From Paludibacteraceae bacterium (GTDB lineage: Bacteria > Bacteroidota > Bacteroidia > Bacteroidales > Paludibacteraceae), in NCBI GenBank assembly GCA_017470795.1, contig JAFUXZ010000001.1, forward strand, positions 1 to 42,116: a DNA stretch of 42,116 nucleotides. The letters run 5' to 3'. The position numbers and the translations under genes were made by a program. Shown here piece after piece: positions 1-7,065 of the stretch (positions are counted from its first letter, which is position 1; every line of letters begins with the position of its first letter). The notes beneath the pieces are model-generated. The model was not told where the DNA came from, ran no database searches, and saw only the letters and a list, made by a program, of their open reading frames with translations.

Positions 1-141
1 CACGAGTCCCAGATCTATGTGGTGACGATCGGCGGCCACAGATTTTTCAGAGAGGAGGGCTCAGCTGATGGCAACACAATCCACGGCCAAGACGTCAGCG
101 ACTAAAGCAGAAGCAAAGAAGCCGCCAGACGCAAAAGAGAC
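1..141. repeat. Left copy of 141-bp terminal direct repeat
   Basis: Identical base for base to 41976-42116. It covers the last 35 codons of the SleB-like gene (stop at 103-105) and the first codons of the ERF gene. Two open genes run straight through the junction, so the molecule was circular when assembled. A length of exactly 141 is a common largest assembler k-mer, so this is more likely an assembly overlap than a biological terminal repeat. Confidence 0.95.
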
Positions 142-892
142 AAAACCGGCAGCAGGTGCCAAGCCTTTGAACCTCGAGCAGAAGCTCGTGGAGATCCGCA
201 AGGCCATCCCGTCACTGCCAAAGGAAAAGCGCAGCGATGGCGTGAAGTATAGCTTCAACCGCATCGACGACATTTACAGATTTTTGACGCCTGCCATGAA
301 CGAGCAGCACGTCAACTTGAAAATAACAGGCGAAACAGCCACCCGGCACGCTGAAAACGGCGACGAGATCTTCTACTCCGCATATACACAGCACACCAGC
401 AACGGCTACGACCGCCAGGTGTGGGTGTACGAATCGGACATCGAGGTCACCTGGGTGGATGCAGACAACCCGGAAGATCGTCAAGCCGTAACGCTCCACG
501 CGATCGGCACCAACGACGGCGGACCGGATAAAGCAAAAGGCAGCGCCCTCACCTACTGCCTCAAGTACTACCTTTTCGAGATGCTCGGCATTGATCAGGG
601 TGCGGATGATCCTGACAACACTGAACACATCAGCGAACGGCCGCAGAGCCAGGCAAGACCACAGCAGACCGCAACCCAAAACGGTCAGCAAGGGCAGCAG
701 GCTCCGCGAAAGCTCACAGAAGCACAGATCGGCAGGCTATTCCGAAAAGCCGAGGACGCCGGAATGAGCCGGGAGCAATGTGCGGCGCGGATCAAGCAGC
801 TATACCAGTGCGATGATCCTGCGGATCTGACACGCGACCAGTATGACAACATCTGCCGACAGCTGGACGAGGCAAGAACGGGCACACCATAA
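68..892 (+). CDS. erf: ERF-family single-strand annealing recombinase
   Basis: 274 aa. ERF-family proteins anneal complementary single strands during phage recombination and genome circularisation, usually together with an SSB. A low-complexity Ala/Lys/Pro-rich start (residues 1-35) leads into the ERF core (about 36-185), with YSFNRIDDIYRFLTPAM near the front and the family-typical GSALTYCLKYYLFEMLGI followed by an acidic stretch. The C-terminal third has a Gln-rich linker and a small helical tail. The ATG at 68 has GAGAGGAGG upstream and overlaps the end of the SleB-like gene by 38 nt on the circle. SSB lies two genes downstream, which fits a recombination module. Family assignment is by motif; activity is inferred. 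Confidence 0.88.
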   Translation: MATQSTAKTSATKAEAKKPPDAKETKPAAGAKPLNLEQKLVEIRKAIPSLPKEKRSDGVKYSFNRIDDIYRFLTPAMNEQHVNLKITGETATRHAENGDEIFYSAYTQHTSNGYDRQVWVYESDIEVTWVDADNPEDRQAVTLHAIGTNDGGPDKAKGSALTYCLKYYLFEMLGIDQGADDPDNTEHISERPQSQARPQQTATQNGQQGQQAPRKLTEAQIGRLFRKAEDAGMSREQCAARIKQLYQCDDPADLTRDQYDNICRQLDEARTGTP

Positions 893-908
893 CACAAGGA
901 GGATAAAG

Positions 909-1565
909 ATGGTTAAAGCAAAAACAGACAAGCTAAAAAAACTGCGCACAAGCCTGGGACTGTCATCCAACGGACTCGCCACAAAATCAGGAGTATGCGC
1001 CTCCACGCTCTCTTACATCGAAAAAGGCCGACCAGCAAAAGAAACCACTGCCTATGACATTGCGACCGCCCTGGGTGTAGATATTTTCGATGTTTTTGAG
1101 ATAGCCGAAGAAACTGCACCGAAAGGCAAAACGGGTAATCACTACAAGCAAGTGCGAAAAAGTCAAAAAATCACTTTAAGAGTAACAAAGGAAAAAGAAG
1201 AAAAGCTCCAGAAAATTGCAAAAGAGCAAGGGCGCAGCGTTTCTGATCTGATCAACTTTTTGATAGATAAGGGCCTCAAAGAAACAAGCAGAACGAACGA
1301 ACAACCCAAAACTGTCGAATCGCTGGCAAGCATCGAGAGTATGCTCGACAGCCTCAACACCAAAAACGAGGAGCTTGTAAAAGAATTGCGAAGAAAATAC
1401 ACAAAGAGCTCACACAACCCAGCGGATCTGAATGAATACATGGATAAAATCGCCAACGAGGCAATAGAAGCAGCCTCGAGGATAAGAGTCACCATAGTCC
1501 GAGATTTATACACGGAAATGGTATCAAACACAAGGAGGGAACTGTTAAATGAATCAAGTAAATGA
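909..1565 (+). CDS. Two-domain DNA-binding protein: XRE-type HTH plus ribbon-helix-helix
   Basis: 218 aa. Residues about 5-65 form an XRE/Cro-like helix-turn-helix (LATKSGVCASTLSYIEKGRP, then ATALGVDIFDVF). Residues about 80-118 look like an Arc/MetJ-type ribbon-helix-helix (KITLRVTKEKEEKLQKIA, then SVSDLINFLIDKGL). The rest is charged helix, probably coiled coil for oligomerisation. The ATG at 909 has AAGGAGG upstream; its end overlaps the SSB start by 17 nt. The gene is clearly more A-rich than its neighbours (line 1141-1200 is 19 G+C of 60), suggesting separate acquisition. A transcriptional regulator is likely; its target is unknown. Confidence 0.75.
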   Translation: MVKAKTDKLKKLRTSLGLSSNGLATKSGVCASTLSYIEKGRPAKETTAYDIATALGVDIFDVFEIAEETAPKGKTGNHYKQVRKSQKITLRVTKEKEEKLQKIAKEQGRSVSDLINFLIDKGLKETSRTNEQPKTVESLASIESMLDSLNTKNEELVKELRRKYTKSSHNPADLNEYMDKIANEAIEAASRIRVTIVRDLYTEMVSNTRRELLNESSK

Positions 1566-1932
1566 ACTCGGGAGACTTACGCGAGATCCTGAGACAAGGT
1601 ACTCAGCAGAGGGGAAAGCGGTCTCTCGCTTCACTCTCGCCGTCAATATGCCAAACAACAAGGCGGAGTTTTTCCCGGTTGTAGCTTTTGACAAGCTCGG
1701 AGAGTTTTGCGAGAAGCACCTCAAGAAAGGACGCCAGGTGGTTGTCTCCGGATCCCTGCACAACAACGACTGGGAAAAGGACGGACAGAAACACCGCCAG
1801 ACCGAGATCATCGCGAAAAATATCTACTTCGCAGACTCAAAACCGCAGGATGCAGCAGGCGGATCAGAACCGGCAGACGACGGCTTCATGAACATCCCAG
1901 ACGGCATCGACGAGGAGCTGCCATTCAACTAA
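1549..1932 (+). CDS. ssb: Single-stranded DNA-binding protein
   Basis: 127 aa. An OB-fold SSB that coats single-stranded DNA at replication forks and recombination intermediates. It shows the family start NELGRLTRDPETRYSAEGK, central FFPVVAFDKLGEFCEKHLKKG and VVVSGSLHNNDWEKDG, and a short flexible linker. It ends in the acidic tip DEELPFN, the usual docking peptide for recombination and replication partners. It is shorter than cellular SSBs (about 170 aa) because the linker is reduced. GGAGG lies upstream of the ATG at 1549. It sits between a regulator and the replication protein, close to the ERF annealing gene. Confidence 0.95.
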   Translation: MNQVNELGRLTRDPETRYSAEGKAVSRFTLAVNMPNNKAEFFPVVAFDKLGEFCEKHLKKGRQVVVSGSLHNNDWEKDGQKHRQTEIIAKNIYFADSKPQDAAGGSEPADDGFMNIPDGIDEELPFN

Positions 1933-1950
1933 GACAAGGAGGTGGTCAAG

Positions 1951-2754
1951 ATGCAGGACACCACAAAAAAGAGCTTCCTGCTTTATCTGGACTACGCCGA
2001 GCACCTCGATCAGCTGACTGATGCAGAGTGCGGACAACTACTCCGGGCCATCTTCGCACATGAGGATCCGGAGCGACCAGAGCCCACATACCTGAGAGGA
2101 GCGGCGGCGATGGCTTACTCTTTCATAAAGGCGCAGCTCGACAGAGACCGCGAGGAGTACGAGAAAAAGTGCGAAACCAACCGAAAGAACGGTCTCAAAG
2201 GTGGGCGACCACCGAAACCGAAAGAAAGCCAAGAAACCGAACGGTTTTTTGAGAAACCCAAAAAACCCGATACAGATACAGATAATGATACAGATACAGA
2301 TAATGATACAGATACAGAGACAATAAAAACACTTTCACCACCTGCGGCGGTGGATGCACCGAAAAAAGATCTGCAGGCGGAACGCTTCGACGAGTTTTGG
2401 AAGCTCTACCCTCGCAAGGTCGGCAAGGCAGCAGCTCTCAAGTCCTGGAAAAAGATCAAGCCAACAGCTGAACTCTTTGAGAGGATCCTGACAGCTGTCG
2501 AAGCTGCAAAGAACTCCCAGCAATGGCAAAAGGATGGTGGTCAGTTTATACCGCACCCTGCCACATGGCTGAACCAGGGGCGCTGGGACGACGAGCTCAC
2601 ACCTGCCGGAACGGTTGCAACATCAAAACCGGCAGCGGGACGCAAGGTGGACACCATGGGAGTGCTTGAACGCATCTACAGAGAGGAGGATGCAGCTGAT
2701 GACAGTGAAAGAAACGGCGCAGGTCCTGGCGGCAATTTCCTCGGCCTACCCTAA
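1951..2754 (+). CDS. Replication initiation protein (DUF6291 N-terminus, phage replisome-organiser type)
   Basis: 267 aa. The N-terminal domain (about 1-90, SFLLYLDYAEHLDQLTDAEC, ending KNGLKGGRPP) matches the DUF6291/replisome-organiser type common in Bacillota phages. The C-terminal domain (about 145-215, FDEFWKLYPRKVGKAAALKS and FIPHPATWLNQGRWDDE) is the module found in many phage replication initiators. The linker (107-124) is a Thr/Asp/Asn repeat encoded by an 18-bp DNA tandem repeat that may be the origin. The ATG at 1951 is 7 nt after AAGGAGG; a GTG at 1942 falls inside the ribosome-binding site and is rejected. Role in origin recognition is inferred from architecture and neighbours (SSB, helicase loader). 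Confidence 0.8.
   Translation: MQDTTKKSFLLYLDYAEHLDQLTDAECGQLLRAIFAHEDPERPEPTYLRGAAAMAYSFIKAQLDRDREEYEKKCETNRKNGLKGGRPPKPKESQETERFFEKPKKPDTDTDNDTDTDNDTDTETIKTLSPPAAVDAPKKDLQAERFDEFWKLYPRKVGKAAALKSWKKIKPTAELFERILTAVEAAKNSQQWQKDGGQFIPHPATWLNQGRWDDELTPAGTVATSKPAAGRKVDTMGVLERIYREEDAADDSERNGAGPGGNFLGLP
2269..2320 (+). repeat. 18-bp tandem repeat inside the replication gene, candidate origin iterons
   Basis: Two perfect copies of GATACAGATACAGATAAT (2269-2286, 2287-2304) and a third partial copy (2305-2320) lie in the linker-coding part of the replication initiator. The flanks are A/T-rich compared with the rest of the gene. Lambda O and several Gram-positive phage initiators carry their origin at this same position. 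The repeat is directly visible; the origin role is inferred. Confidence 0.6.
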
Positions 2755-3385
2755 CCACGACCGCTTTGCATCAGAGCAGGCAGTCGAGGGAATGGCAAAG
2801 ATCTGGGCGGCAACCTTTGCAGAGGATGACGCGAAGCTGGTGCAGCTGGCAGTCGCGAAGCACATCCAGACCAACAAATGGCCGCCAAGCATCGCGGAGA
2901 TCCGCGAGATCATGCTGACCATACAATGCCCGGATATGATACAGCCCGACGAGGCGTGGATTGCAGTCACTGACCTGCTCTACACCTCCGGAGACTTCGG
3001 AGACGAAAGCGACAAGCTCCCGGATCTGATCAGAACGGCCGTCAAGGCGGTCGGATGGTCAAACCTGAGGGAACTGAGGCGCCAGGCTATCACCGGAGGA
3101 AAGCCCGGACTGGATCGCGTGGCTTTTATGGATATATACCGCCCACTCTTTGAAAGAGAACGCCAGCGGCAGCAGGTGACGGCAAGCGTGAGGAATACCA
3201 TCGACGACATCACCGAGAAACTGGCGGGCGACGGTCGCAAGAAAATCGAAGTGGCCAGACGTGAGCGGGAAGATCGCGAGCAGACGCTCCGGCGCCTTGA
3301 GCTCGGATTGCTTAGAGGTAACTATTTAACCGCGGAGGATCCGGAGATCCAACGCATCGAAGAAAAGGAGGAGTCCAACGAATGA
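2699..3385 (+). CDS. Helicase loader/inhibitor, G39P-like
   Basis: 228 aa. The N-terminal 70 residues (VKETAQVLAAISSAYPNHDR, then KHIQTNKWPPSIAEIREIM) resemble the helical domain of SPP1 G39P, which delivers the replicative helicase to the initiator at the origin. The C-terminal half is charged and helical, with no motif I recognise. The ATG at 2699 is 9 nt after GAGGAGG; an in-frame ATG at 2690 is too close to that site. It overlaps the end of the initiator gene by 56 nt, and its own stop overlaps the next start as ATGA. No phage DnaB-type helicase is visible, so it would act on a host helicase. Confidence 0.7.
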   Translation: MTVKETAQVLAAISSAYPNHDRFASEQAVEGMAKIWAATFAEDDAKLVQLAVAKHIQTNKWPPSIAEIREIMLTIQCPDMIQPDEAWIAVTDLLYTSGDFGDESDKLPDLIRTAVKAVGWSNLRELRRQAITGGKPGLDRVAFMDIYRPLFERERQRQQVTASVRNTIDDITEKLAGDGRKKIEVARREREDREQTLRRLELGLLRGNYLTAEDPEIQRIEEKEESNE

Positions 3386-3951
3386 GACACAGAAGCACGG
3401 ACTGGATGATGGACCTCAACGACTTCGCTGACGGTGCTTTTCGCGAAAAAGTAAGCGAAGCACTGCTGCAGGTCGGTGAAAACATCCAGAACCCAAACAC
3501 GGAGCCCACGACAAAGCGAAAAATCAACATCACCCTGACTTTTGCACCAAGCAAGAACCGCCAGGTGGTAGACACCCAGATCATGGTCACCACTAAGCTG
3601 GCAAGCACCGAAGCCATTGAGACACAGATGCTCATGGGGACAGATATGCGCACCGGCGAGGTCATGATCAGCGAATACGACGGCAACATACCGGGACAGA
3701 TGTCAATCAGGGAACTGGCGCAGACCGCCCCGGAAGTCATCGGCGAAGATAACGCCAGAATCATCAACGCCCAGGTGGTCGAAGAACCGGATCCGGCAAC
3801 TCCGCCCATCGACCTGAGAAATAGAGGCAAAAAGCTCCGCGGAGCTGCTGCACTCGCTCCCATCCCCGACGTTGACGTAGATCCTGAGACTGGCGAGATC
3901 TTAGATCCGCCAAACTATGACGCACTGGCCAAGATGGCAGCGGAGAGCTGA
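3382..3951 (+). CDS. Conserved phage protein, replication-terminator-like annotation family
   Basis: 189 aa. The start MMDLNDFADGAFREKVSEAL, then NIQNPNTEPTTKRKINITLT, is typical of a protein family in Bacillota phages often labelled replication terminator protein. That label is not well supported experimentally. The N-terminal 100 residues look like an alpha/beta domain; the C-terminal end is Pro-rich and probably disordered (EEPDPATPP, DPETGEILDPP). The start overlaps the previous stop as ATGA, and its stop overlaps the next start as TGATG, so translation is probably coupled through three genes. It sits in the replication module, but its function is unknown. Confidence 0.7.
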   Translation: MRHRSTDWMMDLNDFADGAFREKVSEALLQVGENIQNPNTEPTTKRKINITLTFAPSKNRQVVDTQIMVTTKLASTEAIETQMLMGTDMRTGEVMISEYDGNIPGQMSIRELAQTAPEVIGEDNARIINAQVVEEPDPATPPIDLRNRGKKLRGAAALAPIPDVDVDPETGEILDPPNYDALAKMAAES

Positions 3952-4148
3952 TGCGCTACGATGTCTTTTTACACCCGGACGGGCGGGCGGCCTGCCCGGA
4001 GTGTGGAGGAATGGCAAAAACGACCGCGAACATGGAGCACCTGCGGTGCCATGACTGCGGTCAGATCTTCAAAGTGAGCAACACAAACCCATACAACGAG
4101 AAAACGGTCGCAGTCGAGCGGCCGGATGCAAAGGAGGATAAAAAATGA
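3951..4148 (+). CDS. Small zinc-ribbon protein
   Basis: 65 aa. It has two CxxC pairs, CPECGG and CHDCGQ, 17 residues apart, which make a classic zinc ribbon, then a charged tail. The start is coupled to the previous gene (TGATG) and the end to the next (ATGA). It is one of several small Cys-rich proteins in the early operon. They probably modulate host nucleic-acid machinery or act as adaptors, but the sequence gives no specific target. Confidence 0.75.
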   Translation: MRYDVFLHPDGRAACPECGGMAKTTANMEHLRCHDCGQIFKVSNTNPYNEKTVAVERPDAKEDKK

Positions 4149-4882
4149 TCAAAGAAGCACTGGCCTACATCACAGAACTGGCCACAAAAGCAGAAAAGCC
4201 CGAGGTTTTAGAAATCAACGGCAAGACCTACTGCACCAAAAACCTGACCAGATACGACGAGGAGCCGATGGCGAAAAGCATCGAGGCAACAACCCTCACC
4301 GCTCTGGTGGACTACATCAAGCAAAAGAGGGACGAGCTCCGCGAGAGCATGATCATCCAGGTCGAGGACGAGACCACGGTGAGACTTTTTTCCGGACTCA
4401 CAAAGGAGAGAAAGCGCGAGACACTTTTCACAGTCAGAGCTCTCCTGCCCTCTTTTGATTTTGGTCACGAATATGACCAGGAACGCTTCCTGATCTCCCT
4501 GCAGAGCTGCTTCAAGGAGTCGGATGATCGCACAGCTGTCGCAACAGTGGCGGCCAACATCACAGACCAGCAGAACGAGCAGTACAGTGACGACGGAGTG
4601 ACTCAGCAGGTGGTGATCAAGAGCGGCGTCGCTCATAAAGACAACGCCATCGTGCCGAACCCGGTCAACCTGACACCGTACCGCACCTTTTTGGAGGTGG
4701 ATCAGCCTGCGAGCGACTTCATTTTCCGCATCCGCAAGAATGAGGGAAGCGCTCCGACTTTCAAGCTCGTGGCAGCAGATGGCGGAGTCTGGAAAGCTGA
4801 GGCAGTGGCTAACGTCAAGAACTACCTCGAGGAGGCTTTGAAAGACATCCCGAACCGTGAGCAGATCACAATCATCGCATAA
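4145..4882 (+). CDS. Conserved early phage protein of unknown function
   Basis: 245 aa. A family widespread in Bacillota phages and usually annotated hypothetical. Visible landmarks are SIEATTLTALVDYIKQKRDE, DDGVTQQVVIKSGVAHKD, PNPVNLTPYRTFLEVDQP and FKLVAADGGVWKAEAV. It appears to be a soluble mixed alpha/beta protein with no membrane segment or catalytic motif I can name. The ATG at 4145 overlaps the previous stop, with AAGGAGG 8 nt upstream. Its constant place beside SSB and recombination genes suggests a DNA-replication role, but that is inference only. Confidence 0.75.
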   Translation: MIKEALAYITELATKAEKPEVLEINGKTYCTKNLTRYDEEPMAKSIEATTLTALVDYIKQKRDELRESMIIQVEDETTVRLFSGLTKERKRETLFTVRALLPSFDFGHEYDQERFLISLQSCFKESDDRTAVATVAANITDQQNEQYSDDGVTQQVVIKSGVAHKDNAIVPNPVNLTPYRTFLEVDQPASDFIFRIRKNEGSAPTFKLVAADGGVWKAEAVANVKNYLEEALKDIPNREQITIIA

Positions 4883-4894
4883 AAGAAAAGCGCC

Positions 4895-4947
4895 GCCGTG
4901 GGACATTGTACCGACAATGCCCTACGGCATCACAGGAGCCCACACAA
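4895..4947 (+). promoter_or_regulatory. Intergenic hairpin plus shared 15-nt leader before the ParB-like gene
   Basis: The hairpin at 4895-4928 has an inner CATTGT/ACAATG stem with an ACCG loop and an outer GCCGTGGG/CCCTACGGC stem with one bulge. It has no U-tract, so it is not a classic terminator. Right after it, CAGGAGCCCACACAA (4933-4947) precedes the ribosome-binding site. The same 15 nt follows another hairpin at 6743-6757. This suggests an RNA processing or translation-control element. Confidence 0.5.
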
Positions 4948-4965
4948 TCACAAGGAGGAAACAAA

Positions 4966-6507
4966 ATGGCAAGACCTAAGAAGAACCAGGAAGCGGCAGC
5001 AGTCGCGGAAGAAACGACCGCTGCGGTGGAATACCAGAGCAGCAAGATCGTCATGATCAACACCGACCAGCTGGAGCATCATCCGGAGAACCCGAGAAAA
5101 GACCTCGGAGATCTCACCGAGCTGGTGGAATCCATGAAAAAGAACGGCGTCATGCAGAACCTGACCGTCATCATCATGATCGGCAAGGATAAGGACTACA
5201 ACGCAGACGTGCCGGTGGAACCTTTTGAGGAGAACCCGAACGGCTCAAAGGGTGAGCACCGCTACTTTGTACTGATCGGCAACCGCCGACTCGAAGCGGC
5301 AAGGATGGCAGGCATCAAGCAGCTCCCTTGCAGGATCCTCACCCGGATCCCATTCAAGACACAGCTCGGCATCATGCTCGAGGAGAATATGCAGCGCAAT
5401 GATCTCACAATCTGGGAACAGGCGCAGGGCTTCCAGCTGATGCTCGATCTCGGTGAAACCATCGAAACCATTGAGAAAAAGACCGGCTTCGGCCACACAA
5501 CCATCCAGCACCGTCTCAACATCGCAAAACTGGACGCCAAGGTCATCAGAGAAAAGGAAAAAGACGACAGCTTCCAGCTTTCCCTCAAAGACTACTACGA
5601 GCTGGAGAAGATCAAGAACGTGAACACCAGGAACAAGGTGCTCAAGGAAGCGACAAGCTCCCAGGATCTCGTCCGGAGAGCTTTGCAGGAAGTAAGAGCC
5701 GAAAAAAGAGCCGAGCACGCCAAAGTATGGCTTGAAATGCTGGACGCCAGAGGCATCACAGAAAACCCGGACGCCCGCAACGACTACGGCACCAAGTTTG
5801 AGACATTGAAAGAGATCGACCTGGACGAAGAACCGGGCAAGCGTCTCCGCATCGAGGGCGTGGCAGACGGTGACGAGCTCTACTGGTGCGAAAGCTGGAG
5901 AGGTCTCAAGATCTGCCGAGCAAAGAAGAAAGCCAAGGACGTGGAGAAGCAGCTCACGCCCTGGGAGAAAGAACAGAAAGAAAAGGAGAAAAAGCGCAAG
6001 CAGATCAAGAGCCTCACAAAGGCAGCAGGCGCTGAGATCCTTGACTTTATCAAGAATATCATCGACGGCCGCGTGGATCCCATCAAGCCGGAGGAATCCG
6101 TCCCGGCAGTATGGTCCGCTCTCGTCACCTTTGACACCTACATCAGCCTGGGCGATGGCTTGAGCTATATCACCGGCAAAGACAAGTGGAACCTCAAAGC
6201 AGACGAGAAAAAAGCAGCTGCAGACCTTTTCAATGGCCTGCCTATTGACCAGCAGATGTTGATCATGTTCAAGAGTGAGCTCGGACGCATCGAGCTGGCA
6301 AACTATGACTGCACCGCCAAAGAGGAAAGCATTGAAAAGATGGCGGCAATGGTCGGAGCTCTTGAGCTTTACGGCTTCGGATGGTCAGACGACGAGCTCA
6401 GGCAGATCACAGACGGAACCCACGAACTCTACGAGAAAAGGGATCCGGATGATCACCCTGAGGATGACTATGATGACGACGACACCGATGACGGTGACGA
6501 TGAATAA
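4966..6507 (+). CDS. ParB/Srx-like nuclease-domain protein
   Basis: 513 aa. The ParB N-terminal fold covers about 35-150 (INTDQLEHHPENPRKDLGDL, then YFVLIGNRRLEAARMAGIKQ, where GNRR is the nucleotide-binding box II). A helix-turn-helix follows, about 160-200 (TIETIEKKTGFGHTTIQHRL). The second half is charged, with a Lys/Glu-rich coiled region (KEQKEKEKKRKQIK) and a strongly acidic tail of Asp repeats. The ATG at 4966 follows AAGGAGGAAACAAA. Partition is unlikely because no ParA is present; a role in phage DNA processing or transcription is more plausible. Domain call is solid; function is open. Confidence 0.8.
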   Translation: MARPKKNQEAAAVAEETTAAVEYQSSKIVMINTDQLEHHPENPRKDLGDLTELVESMKKNGVMQNLTVIIMIGKDKDYNADVPVEPFEENPNGSKGEHRYFVLIGNRRLEAARMAGIKQLPCRILTRIPFKTQLGIMLEENMQRNDLTIWEQAQGFQLMLDLGETIETIEKKTGFGHTTIQHRLNIAKLDAKVIREKEKDDSFQLSLKDYYELEKIKNVNTRNKVLKEATSSQDLVRRALQEVRAEKRAEHAKVWLEMLDARGITENPDARNDYGTKFETLKEIDLDEEPGKRLRIEGVADGDELYWCESWRGLKICRAKKKAKDVEKQLTPWEKEQKEKEKKRKQIKSLTKAAGAEILDFIKNIIDGRVDPIKPEESVPAVWSALVTFDTYISLGDGLSYITGKDKWNLKADEKKAAADLFNGLPIDQQMLIMFKSELGRIELANYDCTAKEESIEKMAAMVGALELYGFGWSDDELRQITDGTHELYEKRDPDDHPEDDYDDDDTDDGDDE

Positions 6508-6519
6508 AGGAGGGCGGCC

Positions 6520-6693
6520 ATGAATAAAACCTGCAAAGGCTGCTATGCAGCAGAAACCGGCGGGCATCCAATGAGCGGAGAAGTTCACGGCTGCACTCTC
6601 AACTATAAAACGGACGGCAAAGGGCATCCGCTTGAGGAGTGTCCGAAGCCAAAGAGCTGGAAACAGCTCGACAGAGAAAAGCCAAAGGAATAA
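6520..6693 (+). CDS. Small Cys/His-rich protein
   Basis: 57 aa. The short reading frame starts at an ATG after GGAGGGCGGCC and ends at TAA 6691-6693. It has CKGC near the start, then single Cys residues in GEVHGCTLNY and LEECPKP, with two His, which could bind one metal ion. The ribosome-binding site and the 12-nt gap to the preceding ParB-like gene support a real gene. No family recognised. Confidence 0.65.
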   Translation: MNKTCKGCYAAETGGHPMSGEVHGCTLNYKTDGKGHPLEECPKPKSWKQLDREKPKE

Positions 6694-6708
6694 AACCACG
6701 GACGAGCT

Positions 6709-6757
6709 CCGGCGCACTATTTTGTGCGCTGGTGCAGCAGTCCAGGAGCCCACACAA
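6709..6757 (+). promoter_or_regulatory. Second intergenic hairpin plus shared 15-nt leader
   Basis: A 9-bp stem (6709-6717 with 6724-6732, one G-T pair) closes a TATTTT loop. Eleven bases later CAGGAGCCCACACAA (6743-6757) repeats exactly the sequence at 4933-4947, again followed by an AGGAGG site and a start codon. The same order twice (hairpin, 15-mer, ribosome-binding site) implies a common regulatory element. Confidence 0.5.
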
Positions 6758-6777
6758 GAAAAGCAAGGAGGAAAACC

Positions 6778-7059
6778 ATGCAGAACTCAATGACAGACCT
6801 GAAAAACTACCTTTTCGAGCAGATCGAGAGGGTGAACGATGACAGCCTTGACGACGAGGGGCTCGAAAGAGCCATCAAACGCAGCAAGGCGGTCACGGAA
6901 ACAGCCAAGACCATCGTCGAGATCTCCAAGACTCAGCTGGATGCTCTCAAGTATGCCAACGAGGAGCTCGGCATTGAGACCAATCCGAAAGCGGTGGCTC
7001 AGATGCTGATCGGAGACAATGCGATGCAGGAGGACAAAAAGACCAAGGCGAGGGGGTGA
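6778..7059 (+). CDS. Hypothetical helical early protein
   Basis: 93 aa. Mostly helical and charged, with SMTDLKNYLFEQIERVNDDS at the start, RAIKRSKAVTETAKTIVEIS in the middle and a basic tail. Small proteins with this pattern (LFEQLERL..., then IKRAKAIsevA) are common in Bacillota phage early operons, and their role is unknown. The ATG at 6778 follows AAGGAGGAAAACC. The gap to the HNH gene is only 6 nt, so they are probably expressed together. Confidence 0.7.
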   Translation: MQNSMTDLKNYLFEQIERVNDDSLDDEGLERAIKRSKAVTETAKTIVEISKTQLDALKYANEELGIETNPKAVAQMLIGDNAMQEDKKTKARG

Positions 7060-7065
7060 TAAAGG

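Noticed and set aside
1..141. Biological direct terminal repeat or packaging ends
   Set aside because: Length typical of assembler overlap, located inside coding sequence far from the terminase genes. No sign of a packaging site there.
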